The notes under the pieces are model-generated. The model searched no databases, was not told where the DNA came from, and was given only the letters and a program-made list of their open reading frames with translations. This document shows positions 11,768 through 23,789 of a stretch of 64,000 nt of DNA, piece by piece; within the stretch, counting starts at the first letter, position 1; each line of letters starts with the position of its first letter. The position numbers and the translations under genes were made by a program. Origin of the DNA: Lenzites betulinus (Eukaryota > Basidiomycota > Agaricomycetes > Polyporales > Polyporaceae); contig JABYQU010000066.1 in assembly GCA_022264855.1 (NCBI GenBank), positions 104,579-168,578 on the forward strand, in the 5' to 3' direction.

Positions 11768-13773
11768 CTACCGCGCACTCTTCTGCTCCCTGCTGATGCG
11801 GTCCCACTCCACGACGCTGTCCATCGCCGCGAGCCCCGCCGCGCTACCCAGCGGCTGCTCCTCCATCTGCGGCGTCCCGCGCGGGCGATGCTCGCGCTGC
11901 TCGATGAGGAACGTGCGCGCCTCGGAGCGCAGCGCGACCCACTCGCGCTCCGCCGGCGTCAGGCGCGCGCGCGAGCTCTCCGTCTTCCGCGGCACGAGCA
12001 CATCGACGAGCTCGACGACCGCCTGCGCGACCTTGTGCGCGTAGAACGTGCGGTCCTTCCCGAAGCGCGCGCCCGTGCGCTTCGCGTCGTCGTGCGCGCT
12101 GCTTCCCTCCGCAGGCGCGAGGCACCGCGCGAGACCGAGCCGGTGCAAGAGGCGCGCGCACTGGCGCAGCGTCGGCTCGTCCCCGCTCTCGAGCGCGGTG
12201 CGCACGAGGCACGACATCGCGGCCGCGTCGGGCATGGGCCGCTTCCCGGGCCCTGAGCCAGGGCCCTTCGCGGGCGGGGCGGGATCGTCGGAGTCTGCGG
12301 CCGTAGGCTTGGCGCCGTCGGCGAAGTCCTCGGCGTGGAGTCCGGTCATGAGCTCGACGGTGCGGAGGGCGCTCTCCCAGTCCTTGGCGCGCCAGCAGAC
12401 GACGAGGACGAGGGTGTAGGTCGCCTGCCCGGGGCGGAGTCGCGCGCCGTGCGTCTTCTCGCGCTCGAGCATCCATTCGAGGGTCTGGAGCGCGCGCGAG
12501 GCCTCGGTGACGGAGCCCGTCGCGCTCAGCGAGCCGTACGCGGTCAGGATGTGGTCGAAGTGGCCGTGGTCGAGCAGGTGGGGCTGGGTGTCCATCAGGT
12601 GGTTCCCGAAGTGTACGCACAGACGGTACTTCTGCGCCTTGTTGCAGAGCCAGAGGACGTCCTGGATGAGAGGCGACGAGAGCGGGACCTGGGCGGGTAG
12701 CGCGGTCTCTCCAGGTTTCGCGAGGCCGAGGTAGTCGCGGATGATGTCGAACGCGACGATGTGGTCCGCGGGCCGGCCGAGCGCGAGCACCTGGAGGACG
12801 CTGCCGATGACCATGGGGTCCACGCCGAGCTTCGATCCGCCATCGAGGCGTTTCGTGAGTTGTCGCCAGAGGAGCCGCGCATCCGACGCACAGCGTTCCC
12901 GAATCTTCTCCTGGTTCTCGTCCTCGGCCGTTATGCTGCGTTGGTATATGGTCCGCAACATGATGGTATACGTGATGCGGTCTGGCGACAGCGGGCCGTC
13001 TTCGTCGAGAGCGTTGTACACGTCAAAGGCCTGCGCATAGTCTCCGATTTTGCGGAGTATGGAAATATACATGTTGATGGGTGCCAACGAGATCTCGGGG
13101 CTTGTGGGGTTGTGCTCCTTCACCGCCGCAAGGTAGTCGAGGTAGTGCTTATAGACGTTCTGCACGCTCTTGAACAACTTGCTGCGTTTCTCCCACGAAT
13201 CTACTTTCTGGAACGCGGCCATGAGCGACGCATATGTGGCCAAGTTGGGTTTAAGACCGCGCCGTTTCATCTGATGCGCACAGTGAGTACCGCGGAGAGC
13301 GGCTGAACGTTGGAACTCACGTCGACATATAGATCGTAGACCACGCGGAACCTCTTCGCAAACCCGGCCTGGGTTATGAGCGAGTTCCAGACAGCAGTAT
13401 TCTGAGCGTCAAGTGGTACGCTCTCCAGATATGCAATCGCCTCGTCCAATTTGCCTTCCGCACACATGCTATTCAACCTCTGAGAGAGCTCATAAGGCTT
13501 CAAAAGGCGTTTGGGCGGTGGCCGTGGGTCATCTTGATTTTGCTCTTCGGGATTATACCTGGCGGCTCGTTTGGATCTATGTATCGGTTTCGGCTTCTGT
13601 TTCAGTCGAGGATGTCTGTAGTCGCCAGAATATGGTGGAGGAGGCGCGGGCGCAGAGGAAGACGAAGCCTCGCGCGATGAAGTCGAGGCAAGTCTGACGA
13701 CTGAGGGTGAGGATTGAAGGTGACGTTTCAGAGCATTGAGCGAGACACGAGCGCCGCTGAGCATCGGAGACAA
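11768..13773 (-). CDS. Mitochondrial pentatricopeptide-repeat-like protein
   Basis: Two exons (13773-13321 and 13270-11768) join in phase 0 to give about 650 aa. The N-terminus MSPMLSGARVSLNALKRHLQ is basic and amphipathic, as expected for a mitochondrial presequence, and is followed by a Pro/Ser-rich linker. Helical-repeat character appears in LNSMCAEGKLDEAIAYLES, VWNSLITQAGFAKRFRVVYD and, across the splice, LYVDMKRRGLKPNLATYASL. These are canonical PPR helix pairs. Further units contain MYISILRKIGDYAQAFDVYN and GQATYTLVLVVCWRAKDWES. The exact family member (a mitochondrial RNA maturation or translation factor is likely) cannot be named. The C-terminal 200 residues are unusually GC-rich and degenerate. 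Confidence 0.75.
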
Positions 13774-13958
13774 GTCGAGATGAAGACGGCGAGGACCAGG
13801 CAGCAGGTGGCGGTCAAGAGAATGATCGTGTTGGCATTGCGGACGCGGTGGCCAGAGTATGGGCGCCTGTGTGATATTTTGTGAAGCGCCCGCATGCGAT
13901 ATCTGAACTTTGCAGAATCAGACGCGGTGCAAGTCAGCACGAAAACCACCGCGCGGGA
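13774..13958. promoter_or_regulatory. Short divergent promoter (PPR gene / folylpolyglutamate synthase)
   Basis: Only 185 bp separates the two divergent start codons, so the genes must share a compact promoter. No TATA box is evident. Confidence 0.45.
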
Positions 13959-16022
13959 ATGTCCCTCTCCTCCTTATCCACTCGCCATCGTTCTGTACAT
14001 ATAGCCTGTTTCTCTGCCGTCTTCAGGAGGACCATGGCCACGCGGACATACCGGGAGGCGGTCGACCACCTCAACTCCCTCCAATCGAATGCAGCCACTT
14101 TGGAAGCCGTCCGTGCCTCGGGTGGGCGGCTCAGCGAGTTTGCCATCCCCGAGATGGTCGAATACTTGAGTAGAATAGGGTACAGCGCAAGTCTGTTTCC
14201 TGTGTTGTTGTGATTGGCCGCATCATGATGGTTCACAATAGACGTCCGACTTGAACAAGTTGAACGTAATACATATCACCGGTACGAAGGGCAAGGGGTC
14301 TACCTCTGCCTTCACGGATTCTATCATTCGCCGCGCGCAGCCAGACTGGAAAGTCGGTGCGTGTAACGATATGCTGAAGTTGCTGCGGTGTTGATAGTCC
14401 AGTAGGACTGTACACTTCGCCTCATCTCGTGGCTGTACGTGAACGTATACGTATCAATGGCGCACCAATCTCCGAGGAGGTGTTCACAAAATACTTCTTC
14501 GAAGTATGGGACCGGCTTAAGCAGAACACGAAGGTCGGTTTGCCTTATGCGTGCAATGAATCTTCGCGCTTACCTCGAAACAGACAGTCAATCCTCAGAC
14601 ATCTATAATGCCCGGTTACTTCCGGTTCATCACTCTATTGGCGTACCATACATTCCTCGAGCTGAAAGTGAGATACGTTTAACGGCTGTGAGAACTGCAT
14701 ATTGACCATAGTCAAGGTGGACGCGACCATCCTAGAAGTGGGAGTGGGCGGAAGATTCGACAGCACAAATATTGTGCCGAAGCCAGTTGTCACTGGGATT
14801 ACAGCTCTAGGGCTGGATCACACCGCCATCCTTGGGAAGACACTGAAGGAAATCGCGTGGCAGAAAGCGGGCATCTTTAAAGTACGGCAGGAAGGCTCCT
14901 AAAAGGGTCAGTTGCTCACCAAGTCCTTTGCAGGAAGGCACCCCTGCACTGACCGTCAACCAACCTGAGGAGGGCCTGACGGTTCTTAAGGAGCAGGCGG
15001 CGGAGTTGAAGGTGAGAATGATAACTTCCCCTCAACAATCAATCCGGGCTAATTACGTCCTGTAGGCATCCGAGTTTGAGGTGGTTTCGCAGGCGCCAGG
15101 GCTCGCCGATGTCAAGCTTGGTATGGGTTCAGAGTCCCCATCCAAACATACATATTCAACTTACCCCACGGCAGGTCTTGCCGGCAGCCACCAGTACCAG
15201 AACGCGTCGTTAGCCGTTCACTTGGCCAAGAAGTTCATCACCCTGCAAACATCTCAGCCTATCGACGACGACCTCCCGCCCGTCTTTGTGGAAGGGCTCA
15301 AGTCCGCCAAGTGGCCCGGCCGCTGCCAGACGGTCGCCGATCCGTCACACGCGGGGACGACGTGGTTCCTCGATGGCGCCCATACCCTCGAAAGTCTGCA
15401 ATGCTGTATGCAATGGTATGTCAGCCCAGATGTCGCGCTGCGGGCCTCCGAACAACCGTAAGTTTCATGAGCTCCATGCAAGGTATTGACGGATAACTGA
15501 TTCATGCTCCTGCACACAGAGTGCAGCGTTCTCGGGTTTTGATATTCAACTGCACAAACGGGCGTTCTGGCAACTCCTTCCTCGGTTGCATGCTCTCGAA
15601 CGCAGGGGAGCTTCTTAAGAAGTATAGCCGCGATCAAGAGGCAGGAACGCTGTTCGACCAGGTAGTGTTTTGCGCCAACGTCACATATGCAGATGGTGGC
15701 TTCAAGGGTGGTACGTTGAGCTCTTTGTTCTGAGTTGACAAGGTTACCAAGTCTTACCACAGACCTCACAACACTCGCGATCCCCGAGTCGGACCTTGCC
15801 CATCTGAAGACTCAGCACGAGCTGGCGGACGCGTGGTCAAAGCTGCTCCCGTCCTTCCCGAAGGAGAACATCCATGTCCTGCCCTCCATCGAACACGCTG
15901 TCAACATCGTCCGGCGGTTGAACGCTTCGGGAGAGCGGGAGGTGGACGTCCTCGTCGCCGGCAGCCTGCACCTCGTCGGAGGTGTCATCGAGGTCGCAGC
16001 ACTCTCGCATGTCGCGCTCTAA
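13959..16022 (+). CDS. MET7: Folylpolyglutamate synthase, possible dual mitochondrial/cytosolic forms
   Basis: The product follows the Mur-ligase-like FPGS pattern: [50 protein letters not shown] (P-loop), [93 protein letters not shown] and [10 protein letters not shown]. The C-terminal domain ends [14 protein letters not shown]. The enzyme adds gamma-glutamates to folates. Two in-frame ATGs exist 25 codons apart. The first (13959) adds a Ser/Arg-rich stretch like a mitochondrial presequence, and the second (14034) starts MATRTYREA. The first intron (14187-14241) uses a GC donor (GCAAGT), which is the only choice I found that preserves frame. About eight exons; the stop TAA is at 16020-16022. 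Confidence 0.9.
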
Positions 16023-16210
16023 CAGCGCTCTTCCCTCTACCTAGGATTCCCCTCCTAGGTCTACTCGATCTTTATATCCTTTCTCTCTCGTGGCATAGAA
16101 CGTAGTGATAGTTGCAGCTTAGAGCCTTCAACAGGCATGGTTAATTTACCGATAATGTATGTAGTCCAGTCGCTGGTGGTGTAGATGTGTACGAAGAATA
16201 CGAAGGAGTG

Positions 16211-19019
16211 TCAGGGATGCCGGGTTCGTCTTGTGCGGGATTTGCTTGGGTCCGCGCCGTAGAAATGGATCGCCTACATCATGCACACGAGCACATCAGC
16301 GTGTTTGCGCGTAGGAGGACAAGCGTCGGGTTACCTTCTGGTCGAGGAAAGTGCGCACTTTGGCCTTCAGCCCGGTTCGTTTGACAGACATGCCCATGTC
16401 AAGGGCCATCTGCAGGAATACGTCAAAGTGGATAGGCTGCGTCAGGCAAAGTTGGTCAGCACATTCAACGCTCTTATTCCAGATCCAAAGGGCTTACCTC
16501 GTAGCGCAGGACGCGAAGATGCAGCGCTTTATCCTTGAGGAGAGCCTCTTTCATCTTCACATTCAGCTCCTCTTGTGGGACGTCCGCCGTCTTGCCCTCT
16601 GCCTCGCTCTCCTCGCCCACCACCTTCTTCCGCCTCTTCTTCTTCGCCTGAACCTGGGCACCCGTTGCGGCCGCTTCGACAGGTACTGTTCCTTCTACGG
16701 GCGGCGCCAGTGCATCTTCAAGAACCGCCGCCAGCCGCCGTCGAGGTGGAGATTTGGACTTCTTGCGCTTCTGTAAGCCAGACGGCCCCGCGCCTTCCGT
16801 CTGCGTCTCCGGCACGTAGTGCAAGCACGCGCCGTCGTCTTCCCACACATCATGTATCCACTCGTTCCAATGATCATTGTCGTCGTCCTGCGGCGGTACA
16901 TCGGCCGGCGATACAAGAGGTGCCCATCCCTCTTCCTCCTGGCCAGTCTCACCAACAGACGCGGGCTGCTTCTGACGTCTCCGCGGCGATGGAGGCGACG
17001 AAGACGCGCCGGCGCGGGGGCTGCTCTGCCGAGAACGTCGCCGAGATTTTGCGCTTGAGCTGGGAGGGGAGTGGGGGGCAATCTATTGGTCATGAGTCTC
17101 GTCATAGGTACAACGGGGCGAGACACGTACGGGTCGGACAGGAGAAGGCTTGGTAAACTCATCCTCGGAGGTATCGTGTATCGAAATCGGATCGTCAGGT
17201 ATGTCTGCTACGTACGGGGCTTAGCCACATCTGGTAGCGATGAGACGCATGGAGAAGGCTTACCACTCGAAGTGACAACCATCCGCGAGGCTCCGACTCC
17301 GTTCGCATTCGTCAACTTGCTCCGAGCGAACACCTGTGTGCAAGGTGGAGCTTCCGCCTCGTCAGCGTGCACACCCGCACCCGCCGCCAACCCCTGTCCA
17401 CTGGGCAGCTGCGTGAGCGGCGAGATGTCGGAATGCGCAGCGATTTCTGCTCCTGCGCGGACAATGGCCCCTTGCAGGCGCGAACTTGGACCTGCCAGTC
17501 TGCTCGCTCCGAACACTTGCGTTGCGTCTGCTGGTCGTGCTTGGATATAATCTTCACGGACGGCGACGCTGCTCTTGCCAAAGACTTGTGTAGCAGGAGG
17601 TACTTGTAAATCAAGTGCAGGATCTGGTATAGGGTCGCGCACACGACTGCTGGAGCCGTTTGCCAGCAGACTACGTGCCCTGTCCAAGATTAACTCGCGG
17701 GTTTCTTCAACGCTCTTAACGGTCTGTAGAACCGGTAGTCTTCGCCCAGGCTTCTTCTTGCTTGTATCCTTGATGACATTTTCCAGAAGCGTCTCCGGCA
17801 ATGCGTCCGGGGCCGACGCGGGGGTCGTGGACTTTGAGGACGATGCCGTAGGAGAGGCGCCATCGAGCTCTTTGCGAAGGAGAGACCTGACAGTGTCGTC
17901 CGCGAGTCCATTCTTCTTGGCGCACGTTTGGATGTGCTTCATCTTCTGAGCAACTGTCTTGCGCGCCGTCCACGCAAGGTCACAAGACACACACTTCAAG
18001 ACACGCAATAGCTGAGCATCTGAGAAGTCTGTAAAACGGTGGCCAGTGATCGGGCGCTTTGCCTTGCCCGTCGCCCCGGCTTCTGGAGGGACAGACCTAC
18101 CCTCTGTGGGAGAGGGGGTCTTCGACGCAGTCCTTCGAGGAGGATTGGGTGCCACATAAGCGAAATGCCTCAGCTTGAGAGACCCTTCGTCCCGGTCTTC
18201 GCTGTCGGAGCTCTCAGCAGTCCTTGCAGCAGCCCTTGGAGGAGATAGGGGTGACGTGATCTGGAGGCTTGGCAAATTCTTCAGCAGTTGAGGTTCCCGC
18301 GCGGCAGATCCAGATGGGTTTTTGTGCGTTGCGATGTTCGTCCGAGGGGCACGTGGAGGAAGGTTCAAGACCTCTCTTATAGAGGGAAAAGAATCATCTG
18401 TTGTGGCGTCTACATCGTTCTGGTCAACGTCACAGTCGGGCCTTGCATCTTGATTAAGTACCTTCGAGTCCTGAAACAGTACCAGAGCGAATCTCAGGAA
18501 CTAGAGAGGCTCCTTGCGACTCAACATGGTTCCGAACACCAGAACGCGAAGGAGAATCATCGCTACTTTCTAAAGCACCTGAGGTAAATTTCGACGAGAC
18601 GCGCTACATGTGATGTATTTGAACATACCTGATACATCTATCACTACTACAGGATCATTGAGAGCTTGAGGAGAGCGTGCATGCGAGTGGCGGAGATGAT
18701 AGGAGACATCATCGCTGTCGGTCAGCTCGATGACATCGGCGAGCGGGGGAATGGGGGCCTCGACGCGTGCCGTCTTCTTTTGGCGTGGCTTTATTTTGCT
18801 CCTCCGTTCTTCTCGTTCGGGTTCGGAGTCTTCGACATATTCCGATACGCTTGCCTGAGAGAAGTGGCTTTGGCTCCGCACGAGCAGTGGTCCGGCAAGC
18901 ATGTCGTAGAACCCGCCGCGGATGGCCACCCCGGTTGATGCCCTGGAGCGTGTGAGATGCCCAGAAGGGAGTTTGTAGCTGGAGGCGGCGGCACGGAGGG
19001 TGTGGACGACGGATCTCAT
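16211..19019 (-). CDS. SLX4: SLX4-like scaffold subunit of a structure-specific endonuclease
   Basis: This long, mostly disordered minus-strand protein ends with a compact conserved domain. The domain runs LHLRVLRYEPIHFDVFLQMA, LDMGMSVKRTGLKAKVRTFL and DQKAIHFYGADPSK, and matches the C-terminal SLX1-binding (CCD) domain of fungal Slx4. In the middle is a C2HC finger, LKCVSCDLAW then MKHIQTC (C-x2-C-x15-H-x3-C), resembling UBZ4. Three short TQVF motifs follow (TQVFGK, TQVFGA, TQVFAR). An N-terminal acidic VIELTDSDD patch resembles a SUMO-interacting motif. Family knowledge: Slx4 with Slx1 cuts branched DNA during repair and rDNA maintenance in the nucleus. The gene has several exons; the N-terminal exon (19019 to about 18600) is the least certain part. 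It is convergent with FPGS and divergent from importin. Confidence 0.78.
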
Positions 19020-19328
19020 GCACCGAGAGTACTAGTTCTTGCTAAGTTGTTCCAACGATGGGCGCTAGTTTGGAGGACGCGTCTCGGCTAATTGTGAATA
19101 TTACGCGCCTCTTTGTTTACGCGTTGTTTGGCCGCTCGTGCTAGATCTCAGATCTGGCGTCTTGGCCTCGCGCATTCGCCGTGCTGCAGGGCCATAAGCT
19201 TCGCGTTATATACCTCCGTTCTTCTCCCCTCGCCACTCGCTCTCCGTGTGTTCTACCCAGATCTGCTGTCGCTCGATTCGCATATCTTTCGTTGCCAGGT
19301 GTTGTCTGTAGCCTCAATATTCTTCACA
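19020..19328. promoter_or_regulatory. Divergent promoter region between SLX4 and importin-11
   Basis: This 309 bp separates two divergent starts. A TTATATACC sequence near 19207 could serve as a TATA element for the plus-strand gene. Confidence 0.4.
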
Positions 19329-22300
19329 TGGGGCCACCCACTGCACAAGCTATCCAAGCTACCGTCTCCCCTGAGGAACTATACAATGTACTCTGTGGTG
19401 CCGCGTCCCAAATTCCTGACCAAGTGAAAGCATCTACTGCACGCCTCAAGGAACTTTTCGACATCCCTGGGGCGTACGATGTGCTCCAGGAAATCGCAGC
19501 AACGAAATCACTACCTCTGCAGGTGCGGATCCAGGCGATCATCCAGTTTAAGAACGCCGCCACTGGACACTGGCGTTCACGCAAGTCAGTAGATCTTCTT
19601 CTTATCTCCTAAAACCTCTACCCATTACTGTGCGTCTTCCCGAGTTCAGGCTGTTCCCTCCGGAACACAAGGCGCGGATCAGAGAGCGATGCTTGACGTT
19701 CTTGGACGAACCAGATGACATCGTACGCGCTCCTCCCCCCTACGTATAATTTATAGCTTGATGCTGTTCCTCCTACAGATATGTACCTGCAATGCACTCA
19801 TTGTCGCTAAAATTGCGCGTCAAGACTATCCCGTCAGCTGGTGCGTGAGCATGTATTCGCGCACCTACCTCCGCATTCAAATATGCACACTTGCCTATAG
19901 GCCAGGGCTGATACAACAGCTAGTTGGTACCATCAACACATCCGTAGAGGGCCGGTATAACGGCACCATCCCCAATGCGGGATTGATTCTACGTCGATCG
20001 TTGGAAGTGCTGAACTACGTCCTCAAGGAGTACGCAGGATACAAGATGCTCACAGGTGTCAAGACAATGGGTCAGGTATGTTGGAAACTATGAGATTGGA
20101 CAGTGATGGTGACCTTGTTCTTAGCTTGTACACGACCTGCTGCAGCCTCTGCAAGCCCACTATGTTCGCTTGTCCTCTTTCATACCATCCCTTACTCCTG
20201 CCTCGCTCGGTCAGCCGACTACTGTCGAGAATCTCCGCCTAGCCCACCTGGTATTCAAGTCATTATCTAGGTTGACATTCTGGGCATACCATCGCTACAC
20301 ATGCTGTAATGATTATAAGGATCTGGAACCATGGGTGAGTGCAGGCATATGTTGTCATTTACTGCGAATGTAATGACCTGACGCTTCATTTCAGGTGACC
20401 GAGCTCTTCAAAATCTCCGCAGTTCAGCTGCAAGCTATATCAGAACTACGCATCGGTCTCGTCTCTGCTTTGGGCCCGGAACCCTATGATCTGCACACCG
20501 ACAACTCCCTTTCGCTGCTAACAAGACACGTCCGAATATTTGGCAAACTCTTCAGGCGTATGCAGCGCGACGCGCCCTCGTACTTCGTCACGCTACCAAT
20601 GTGCGGCGACTTAGTACTATACTACTGGAGCAAGGTAGTGCAGGCTACCACTGGCTCGACAGACCAGGTTGAAGGTAAGGCTCTCCTTTCCTTGATCGCA
20701 ACAGACATATCACATTTTTGGACTCTACAGATTCTGTCACTGTCGTCTACCCGGTCCGCTTTCTTGTACAAGGAATGGCGCTCTTCAAGGACAGTCTCGC
20801 GCAATGGGCGCCGAAGAAAAAGGATGGGTCCACCAACGACCGGGGTACGCCACACAGCTGTTCAGAGCTTTTCGAACTCTGATGTGTTGTGATAGTCCTT
20901 TCGAAAGAGTTCGTTGAGGACGCAGTTAAAATACTGGTGACAAGGTTCATTCCGCTGGACCCTGCCGACCTGGAGGGATGGATGGAGGATCCTGAGGAAT
21001 GGGTCAACGCTGAAGAGAAAGAAAATGACCAATGGGAATACGAGATCCGAGTATGCATTTTTGACTCCGTCTCGTCACATATTAGCTGTCGTGCTTACTG
21101 TTCGTCAGCCATGCGCGGAGCGCGTTCTCATGACGCTTGCGGCGCAATACCCTCAGTTTGTGCGACCACTGATCGAGCAGACCTTCGGTCAGGTAGTAGG
21201 TGAGGACACTCGACATCAAAGCACAAGTCATGGTTACTGACACAGTTCAGCTTCAAACGCGATGGACCTGCCCTCCATCATACAGAAAGAAGCCCTCTAC
21301 TGTGCGGTCGGACGATGTGCCGTCCGCCTCAAAGACTCCATCCCCTTCGAACAGTGGCTCGACACTGCCCTCGTTGCCGAGGCACAAGTTACTGACCACA
21401 AGTAAATCGCATCGCAACTTATCGATGATTCTGCTGAATTTGACTTCAACTCACGCAGCTACGCCATTGTCAAGCGTCGGATTGCCTGGCTCCTTGGAAA
21501 GCTGGTGGCCGACGAGTGCCTCAACGCTAACAACCCGAAGCTCTGGCAAGTTCTGGTCCACCTACTACAAGACGAGGGCCCTGGTTCAGATGCAGTCGTG
21601 CGTCTGACAGCCGCTACCGCGATCCGCGAGTGTGTCGACGTAAGTCTCTCAATGAACGAAATGTGATTGTTCAGGAAGGCTCATGCGCTCCGTCCTCTGC
21701 CAGAGTCTGAACTTCGATGCGAACGTCTTCGCGCCATTCTTACCCCCGGTTGTATCGGTTCTCGTCAAGCTCACAGCAGAGGCGGACACTCTTGAGGCCA
21801 AGCGGAGAATCACGGACAGTCTGAACACCGTCATAGAGCGTGCAGAAGCTCGGGTATGTAGCCTTACGTCTTCCGCCAAACCATCCTACTCACAAATCTG
21901 TACAGATTGTCCCCCTTATGGGCATAGTAGCAGAGCCTATTCCGCGACTTTGTAAGCGGTCGTCTGGTATCCCGCTGGTTTGATGCTCAGCTTCAGTACA
22001 GGGACTGCTGCGGCCGAGGACTGGCTATTCAAAGCATGCCTATTGGGAACAGTCACGAAGTTGGTTGAGGTATGTCGACACGTCTACAATCGATATCGTG
22101 TACCACTAAATGCATCATCATAGTCCGCAAAAGAGCACCCCAACTCGCTCAGCGCGCTCGTGGTTCCACTTGTTCGGGAGTGCTTCAACTCTCCAGTACG
22201 TTGTGTTGCGTTGCGGCTCAATAAAGCTCATTCTAATCTATCTGTGTTGATAGGCGCAAATGCACCTCGACGAAGACGCGTTCGCGCTGTGGCAAGCTGC

Positions 22301-23548
22301 CCTGAGGAACACGACGACAATCGACGGCGTGAACGGCGCACCGGGCCTCATCGACCTCCTGCCTCTCATCATCCAGCAGCTCTCGAGCAACCTCGACGTT
22401 CTGGGGACGATCGTGCACATAGTAGAGTCGTACATCTTGCTGGACGCTCCCCGGATCCTGCAGGTACGTACCATTGGTCCATTACAAGGTTTACTTGTGC
22501 TTTGACTCACTGTGGTTGACATCAGATGTGTGCACTTGACCTCTTGCGAGCATTCGACGCTGCAATCAAGCAAGCCACGCTCGTCAATGTCAAGCAGATG
22601 ATGAGTGCGCTCTCCTTGATGTTCCAGATCTCGCCGTCCGGACTCTGGGGAGAGGCACTCCACGTATCTGGCCTGTTCCCCGCGTTTGTGAGGGTACTCG
22701 AAGAGGACAAGGTAAAGCCAATGAGGTTGGCAAAGTATGGGCAAGCGTCTCACCAAGTGTATTCACAGCTAGAAACTACCGTTCTCGCCGAATACGTCTA
22801 CGTCATCGCACGTATAGCCGTGGCAGACCGACAGCTCTTCCTGCAGCTCGTCTCCGCGATGGCTGCAGCGCAGAACGTGAAGGAGGAGCTCATCTGGGAG
22901 CCCATCCTCAACCAATGGTGGAACAGGGTGTGTCCCCAACCCCCTCACCAGTCCCAGTGTCGAGACTGAGCATCATATCTTATTCCCCGCCAGTTCGACA
23001 ACATGTCCGAGCCGCGCCTGCGCAAGCTCACTGCGATGGGCATCGCGAACCTCGTGTCAACGGGGCGGCCGGAGGTGCTCGACCGGCTCTCGACCGAGAT
23101 CTGCAACCTGTGGATCGACGTGTTCGGCGAGATCAAGGAGGCGCAGGAGAGCGCCAACAATGAGTATGTTCTCCTACATATCTCTCTAGGACGGGGTTGA
23201 GATTAACGACATCAGCAGTCCTGGCTTGACGCTATACTGGGACAGGCCTTTCGAGCAGACGTTCACCGACGCGGAGGGCACGCACGAGTTCCAGCGCCGC
23301 AAAGCTGTGAGTTGAGCCCACCACGCTGTTTGGTTGTTCGTTGACTGACTGGTCTCCCACCTCGTTACCAGTTCTTCGAAAGTGACCCGGTGCGCACAAC
23401 CCCGCTGACCGTCTACATCGGCGCGCGTCTGCGCGAGGCCGAGGCGGCGTGTGGCGGCGGCGCGGAGCTGCAAACACGGTACCTCGCGAAGGCGGAGCCG
23501 CTGCTGCTCAAACAGATCTGGGACGCCCTCAACGGCACCCTTCCCTGA
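19329..23548 (+). CDS. KAP120: Importin-11 / Kap120-type karyopherin beta
   Basis: About 18 exons encode a HEAT-repeat protein of roughly 1000 aa. The importin N-terminal domain is visible as MGPPTAQAIQATVSPEELYN, LPLQVRIQAIIQFKNAATGH, WRSRK and KARIRERCLTFLDEPDDI. Next comes IVAKIARQDYP with W before PGLIQQLV, the classical helix 3-4 pattern. The diagnostic importin-11 block lies at 20890-21060: a FVEDAVKILVTRF helix, LEGWMEDPEEWVNAEEKEND and the following WEYEIRPCAERVL. In importin-11/Kap120 this region runs WEEDPE...W-Y-RPC. Family role: nuclear import of ribosomal and ubiquitin-pathway cargo and large-subunit biogenesis. The C-terminus ends WDALNGTLP. Not every splice site was verified. 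It is convergent with POLD3. Confidence 0.85.
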
Positions 23549-23789
23549 ACACCTCCCGGAACATCGCAGCTAGCATGAGTATTTCTCTCGTGATTCGGCG
23601 TCTTGCATACCCTCTGGAATTGTCTACGAGCCAGGCATCGTTGGGTTACCCACACTTCTACAGTTCTGTCCAGCTGTGTTTCCGATGGATGGGAATTAAT
23701 AAGCGTAGTATACTATACCACCGTATGCTATCAGAACATAGTGTGCACACAAATCAAAACCAAATGCAGGCCCGGTATGCAACCCGCAA

